A DNA stretch of 64,000 nt from Salinimicrobium soli (GTDB lineage Bacteria; Bacteroidota; Bacteroidia; Flavobacteriales; Flavobacteriaceae): NCBI RefSeq assembly GCF_048323655.1, contig NZ_JBLUWW010000001.1, forward strand, positions 186,001 to 250,000, written 5' to 3'. Each line of letters starts with the position of its first letter. Within the stretch, counting starts at the first letter, position 1. Positions 60,669 through 64,000 of this stretch are shown one piece after another. Position numbers and translations under genes: made by a program. A model generated the notes under the pieces. That model had not been told where the DNA came from. It saw nothing but the letters and a program-made list of their open reading frames with translations, and did not search any database.

Positions 60669-62210
60669 GTGAACAAAGAGTTAATTATTAGAACCGGTTC
60701 CTCTGCTGTAGATTTTGCCTTATTAAAAGATGGAAAACTAGTTGAACTCAACAAGGAAGAAGACGACAGTAATTTTGCCGTTGGTGATATTTTTATTGCC
60801 AAAGTGCGAAAAGCTGTCCCCGGATTAAATGCCGGCTTTGTAAATGTGGGCTACACGAAAGATGCTTTTTTGCACTATCATGACCTTGGTCCACAGGTAC
60901 TTTCCTTATTGAAGTTCATAAAACGTGTAAGCACAGGTAAATTGAAGGATTATTCCCTAAAGGATTTTCCTTTTGAAAAAGATATTGATAAAGACGGAAG
61001 CATTGCCGATGTCTTAAAATCAAATCAATCGCTACTGGTACAGGTAGTAAAAGAGCCCATTTCCACCAAAGGCCCCCGAATAAGTTCAGAACTTTCCCTC
61101 CCGGGCCGATATATCGTTTTGGTGCCTTTTTCCAACCGCGTTTCTGTTTCTCAAAAAATAGAAAGCAAAGAAGAAAAAGATCGCCTCAAACGACTGGTAA
61201 AAAGTATTAAACCAAAAGGCTTTGGAATTATTGTTCGTACCGTAGCAGAAGGCAGAAAAGTAGCAGAACTGGACAACGACCTGCAGAATTTAATGGGCCG
61301 TTGGACAGGAATGTGCAAAAAACTGTATAAAGCACCACAACCTTCAAAGGTATTGGGAGAGTTAAACAGGGCATCCTCTATTTTAAGAGATGTCTTTAAT
61401 GATACTTTCTCCTCTATTTGTGTTGATGATGAAACTTTATACACACAAATCAAAGACTATGTGAGTGAAATTGCTCCAAAAAAAGAATCCATTGTAAAGT
61501 TGTACGATTCCAACATTCCGATTTTTGAAAAATTCGGAATTGAAAGACAGATCAAAACTACTTTCGGCCGCACCGTTTCAATGAACAAAGGCGCCTACCT
61601 GGTCATAGAGCACACCGAAGCTATGCACGTCATCGACGTGAACAGCGGTAACCGCTCCAACAAATCCAAGAATCAGGAAGACACTGCACTCGAGGTAAAC
61701 CTCATCAGTGCCACTGAGATCGCCCGTCAACTACGCCTCCGGGATATGGGAGGGATCATAGTTGTCGATTTCATTGATATGAACAAGGCCGAAAACCGAA
61801 AAGCATTGTTTGATCATCTAAGAAATGAGATGAGTGATGACAGGGCAAAACACAAAATTTTGCCTCCGAGTAAGTTTGGACTAATACAAATTACAAGACA
61901 AAGGGTACGGCCCGAAATGAATATCAAAACACGAGAGGAGAATCCCAATAAACAGGGAGACGAAATTGAAGCTCCCATTGTTTTGGTGAACAAGATCACG
62001 ACCGACCTTGAAAAACTGATCAAAAAAGACTATAAAAAGATCACGCTTAGTGCACATCCTTTTATAGCAGCCTTTTTAACAAAAGGTTTTCCATCGCCCC
62101 GTTCAAAATGGTTTTTTGACCATAAGCGCTGGGTAAAAATAGTACCAAGAGATGCTTACACGTATCTTGAATATCATTTTCACGACAAAGACGGGGAAAT
62201 GATTCAATAG
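60669..62210 (+). CDS. rng: Ribonuclease G
   Basis: 513 residues from a GTG start (V/MNKELIIRTGSS). An S1-type domain (about 35-130, GDIFIAKVRKAVPGLNAGF) is followed by the RNase H-like catalytic part with MHVIDVNSGN and GGIIVVDFIDM, whose aspartates bind the metal. Length and lack of a long C-terminal tail fit RNase G rather than RNase E. Matures rRNA and cuts mRNA 5' ends. Single gene after the HU terminator. Confidence 0.95.
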   Translation: MNKELIIRTGSSAVDFALLKDGKLVELNKEEDDSNFAVGDIFIAKVRKAVPGLNAGFVNVGYTKDAFLHYHDLGPQVLSLLKFIKRVSTGKLKDYSLKDFPFEKDIDKDGSIADVLKSNQSLLVQVVKEPISTKGPRISSELSLPGRYIVLVPFSNRVSVSQKIESKEEKDRLKRLVKSIKPKGFGIIVRTVAEGRKVAELDNDLQNLMGRWTGMCKKLYKAPQPSKVLGELNRASSILRDVFNDTFSSICVDDETLYTQIKDYVSEIAPKKESIVKLYDSNIPIFEKFGIERQIKTTFGRTVSMNKGAYLVIEHTEAMHVIDVNSGNRSNKSKNQEDTALEVNLISATEIARQLRLRDMGGIIVVDFIDMNKAENRKALFDHLRNEMSDDRAKHKILPPSKFGLIQITRQRVRPEMNIKTREENPNKQGDEIEAPIVLVNKITTDLEKLIKKDYKKITLSAHPFIAAFLTKGFPSPRSKWFFDHKRWVKIVPRDAYTYLEYHFHDKDGEMIQ

Positions 62211-62215
62211 AAATC

Positions 62216-62249
62216 AAAACGCCTTTCATTCTTTTGGAAGGCGTTTTTT
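62216..62249 (+). terminator. Terminator of rng
   Basis: AAAACGCCTTTC pairs with GGAAGGCGTTTT around an 8-base loop and is followed by more Ts. Confidence 0.9.
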
Positions 62250-62374
62250 TTTGCCATTTTTTAATACTATTTCACAATTAATAAACCTACAACAAACATT
62301 TATTACATAATTAACTGATCTTCATCCACTTCAGGTCTAATTTCCCACCTTATTAACCAAATAAATATGAAATC

Positions 62375-62857
62375 ATGAAAGACCTGAATGACTTATTCAA
62401 GCACCAGTTAAAGGACCTTTATAGCGCCGAAAGTCAACTGATAAAAGCCCTTCCAAAAATGGCTAAAAATGCACATGACGGAAAACTTAAAAAAGCATTT
62501 GAAAATCATCTCGAGGAGACCAAAGAACAAAAAAATCGGTTAGAAGAGATTTGCAAGGAGCTGGATTTTAGCCCAAAAGGAGAGACCTGCAAGGCAATGA
62601 AAGGTCTTATTGAAGAGGCCGAAGATTTCTTAAAGGAAGATGCACCTGAGGAAGTGAGAGATGCCGGGTTAATAGCCGATGCACAGCGGGTGGAACATTA
62701 TGAAATTGCTGGTTATGGCACTGTAGTGCGCTATGCAAAGGAATTGGGTCATAGTAAAATAGCAGAAAAATTGCAGAAAACATTGGATGAAGAGTATGAT
62801 GCCGATAACAAATTGGATAAGCTGGCTGAAGGCCGGTTGAACAAAAAAGCCGTTTAA
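62375..62857 (+). CDS. DUF892 / YciE-YciF family ferroxidase-like protein
   Basis: 160 residues, all helical. DLYSAESQLIKALPKMA and FENHLEETKEQKNRLEEI supply the Glu and His residues of a di-iron four-helix bundle, and DAQRVEHYEIAGYGTVVRYA the second half. Related proteins respond to stress; function unsettled. Single gene with its own terminator. Confidence 0.9.
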   Translation: MKDLNDLFKHQLKDLYSAESQLIKALPKMAKNAHDGKLKKAFENHLEETKEQKNRLEEICKELDFSPKGETCKAMKGLIEEAEDFLKEDAPEEVRDAGLIADAQRVEHYEIAGYGTVVRYAKELGHSKIAEKLQKTLDEEYDADNKLDKLAEGRLNKKAV

Positions 62858-62877
62858 TCCGGTATATAATTCCATTT

Positions 62878-62903
62878 AAGCGCCTCTTTCGAGGCGTTTT
62901 TTA
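62878..62903 (+). terminator. Terminator of the YciF-like gene
   Basis: CGCCTC, TTTC and GAGGCG form a short GC-rich stem followed by TTTTTT. Confidence 0.85.
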
Positions 62904-62994
62904 TTTCCACCCGATATTAAAGTGTAAAAGAAATACTCGAAGACTTCTCAAGCCATTTGCTAATAGAAACAAATCTTCTTTATTCTTAAAATCC

Positions 62995-63002
62995 TATTTT
63001 TG
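62995..63002 (+). promoter_or_regulatory. -7 element of recX
   Basis: TATTTTTG, 24 bases before the TTG start at 63027. A six-codon frame (ATG 63014 to TAA 63034) overlaps the recX start. Confidence 0.45.
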
Positions 63003-63026
63003 AATCCTGAATAATGAATTCTAAGT

Positions 63027-63506
63027 TTGAATAAGGAGTCCGGAAAATCCTATACTGTCAAAGAAGCCACCGTTAAGCTTATGCAGTTCTGTGCCTATCG
63101 CGAACGATCTCAGAAAGAGGTGGAAGACAAGCTCATGGAGATGCGAATGATCCCTGAAGCAAGGGAACAGATCATTATTAGCCTTATGCAGGACGGATTT
63201 CTAAATGAAGAACGCTTTGCCCGCAGTTTTGTCCGCGGAAAATTCCGGATTAAAAAATGGGGACGTAAAAAGATCTTGCAGGAGCTGAAGCTTAGAGAAA
63301 TATCCTCCCCGATAATTAAACTGGCTCTTTCCGAGATCGATCAGAAAGAGTATCTCAAAGCTTTATACTATTTGGCTGAGAAGAAGAATAATTTATTGAA
63401 AGAGACAAACAAATTCAAGCGTAAAAAGAAACTGGCAGATCATCTTTTGCAGAAAGGTTACGAGTCAGAACTCGTTTTTGAGGCCGTGAATACGCTTATT
63501 GAGTGA
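63027..63506 (+). CDS. recX: Regulatory protein RecX
   Basis: 159 residues from a TTG start (L/MNKESGKSYTV); a stop codon 12 bases upstream rules out longer forms. Three RecX helical repeats are seen: FCAYRERSQKEVEDKLMEM, GFLNEERFARSFVRGKFRI and KWGRKKILQELKLREI. It binds RecA filaments and tunes recombination. Its 3' end overlaps the cupin gene by 11 bases. Confidence 0.92.
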   Translation: MNKESGKSYTVKEATVKLMQFCAYRERSQKEVEDKLMEMRMIPEAREQIIISLMQDGFLNEERFARSFVRGKFRIKKWGRKKILQELKLREISSPIIKLALSEIDQKEYLKALYYLAEKKNNLLKETNKFKRKKKLADHLLQKGYESELVFEAVNTLIE

Positions 63507-64000
63507 TCTTGTTCCTTTTATTTGTGCGCTTTATAGCTTCTTCATTTTTATAATCTATCCATCTCTGCCCTTTCAATTTGCGCATATAGTTATCAAAATG
63601 ACGCATAATAAAAAGATTGTAAAGAGCTTTGGAAAGGTTTCGGAGATTACGGGGTGCAGCCCGTAAGCTCATTGAAAATCCGGCAGTGAGATAGGTCATT
63701 TGATGCCAGTAACCTTCGGGCATATACAAAGTCTCCCCATGGTTAAGTTCAGTGATATATCCTTTCGCGTTCTTTAGAGCTGGAAATTTATTGTAGTCAG
63801 GATCTGTAAAATCAATATCCTCCCTCGCAATAAGGGCATGCGGAACTTTATACAAATATCTGGTTTCTGAAGGTGGAAACAGGATGCAGCGTTTCTTTCC
63901 GTGGAAATGAACATGAAGAATGTTCGCGTAATCAATGTCATAATGCATGAACACCTTAGAACCCTCGCCTCCAAAGAACAGCATTGGAATCTGCTTGAGA
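63496..64000 (-). CDS. Cupin-like (JmjC-type) protein, 5' end outside the window
   Basis: At least 167 C-terminal residues, open through the right edge; the Met at 63984 is internal by the look of the preceding LKQIP. MHYDIDYANILHVHFHGKK and the later GYWHQM give the H-x-D...H iron-binding set of JmjC-like cupin hydroxylases, as in tRNA or protein hydroxylases. A two-oxoglutarate/iron oxygenase is likely; the substrate is unknown. Basic C-terminus. Confidence 0.8.
   Translation of the reverse strand, partial: LKQIPMLFFGGEGSKVFMHYDIDYANILHVHFHGKKRCILFPPSETRYLYKVPHALIAREDIDFTDPDYNKFPALKNAKGYITELNHGETLYMPEGYWHQMTYLTAGFSMSLRAAPRNLRNLSKALYNLFIMRHFDNYMRKLKGQRWIDYKNEEAIKRTNKRNKITQ

Noticed and set aside
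1..64000. Prophage, integrative element or defence island
   Set aside because: No integrase, phage structural, restriction or toxin-antitoxin genes; gene content is housekeeping throughout, with only the GxxExxY cassette as a mobile candidate.

Overview
This window is a chromosomal stretch of a gliding marine-type Flavobacteriaceae bacterium (Bacteroidota). The evidence is gldD/gldE, a type IX secretion sorting domain, many flavobacterial DUF families (DUF4271, DUF4296, DUF4301, DUF3098, DUF3127, DUF4199), the Bacteroidota promoter signature (TTTG, 19-21 bases, TAnnTTTG) in front of many genes, and the lack of purine-rich ribosome binding sites. The gene content resembles the Gramella / Salegentibacter / Salinimicrobium group, but I cannot fix the genus. 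I see no rRNA, tRNA, CRISPR array, prophage or insertion sequence. The last gene (cupin-like, minus strand) runs off the right edge.

Layout. 1-650: no gene, three copies of a two-hairpin repeat. 0.65-7 kb: glutaryl-CoA dehydrogenase, then a minus-strand Fe-S operon (mrp, nifU-like, ferredoxin reductase, ferredoxin) and an ATL / LysE / trmB operon. 7-13 kb: a glycosyltransferase, a PhoR/PhoB-type pair, a cargo-less T9SS sorting-domain protein, a LuxE-like enzyme and tyrS. 13-23 kb: epimerase, DUF4296 / dihydroorotase / polyprenol-phosphate mannosyltransferase, DUF4271 / hemD, pckA, saccharopine dehydrogenase, ferritin. 23-31 kb: leuS, then ftsX / GxxExxY cassette / DUF3098 / uppP / truB / TonB-like / tag. 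31-36 kb: aat, DUF3127, flavin reductase, a kinase, thioesterase, HIT, greA. 36-43 kb: a TonB-dependent receptor behind a TPP riboswitch with its own terminator, then a hybrid kinase facing a sigma-54 activator, next to a small secreted protein that has a sigma-54-like promoter. 43-48 kb: a tightly overlapping operon (thiamine-binding protein, PnuC-type transporter, NadR-type kinase, DUF4301, arfB), then PPTase / pcrB. 48-64 kb: ahcY, rplU/rpmA, two M16 peptidases, an EamA exporter, mutY, ssb, gldE, gldD, HU, a 29-residue basic protein, rng, a YciF-like protein, recX.

Most of the window is conserved housekeeping sequence. The best candidate for an undescribed system is the 43.5-46.9 kb operon. 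It pairs a PnuC importer and a stand-alone riboside-kinase-like enzyme with DUF4301, whose motifs read like a UDP-sugar-pyrophosphorylase-type nucleotidyltransferase. The module therefore looks like import, phosphorylation and nucleotidylation of a small nutrient, with nicotinamide riboside or thiamine the leading substrates. Other points of interest are the sigma-54 circuit at 39-43.5 kb, the greA leader terminator, the GxxExxY cassette with terminal inverted repeats, and a Rieske-like lipoprotein that has lost its histidine ligands.

The -7 elements also decide several start codons: trmB, the LuxE-like gene, DUF4271, the flavin reductase, the Rieske-like lipoprotein and HU. Leaders are typically very short, and 6 of 13 convergent gene pairs overlap at their 3' ends.
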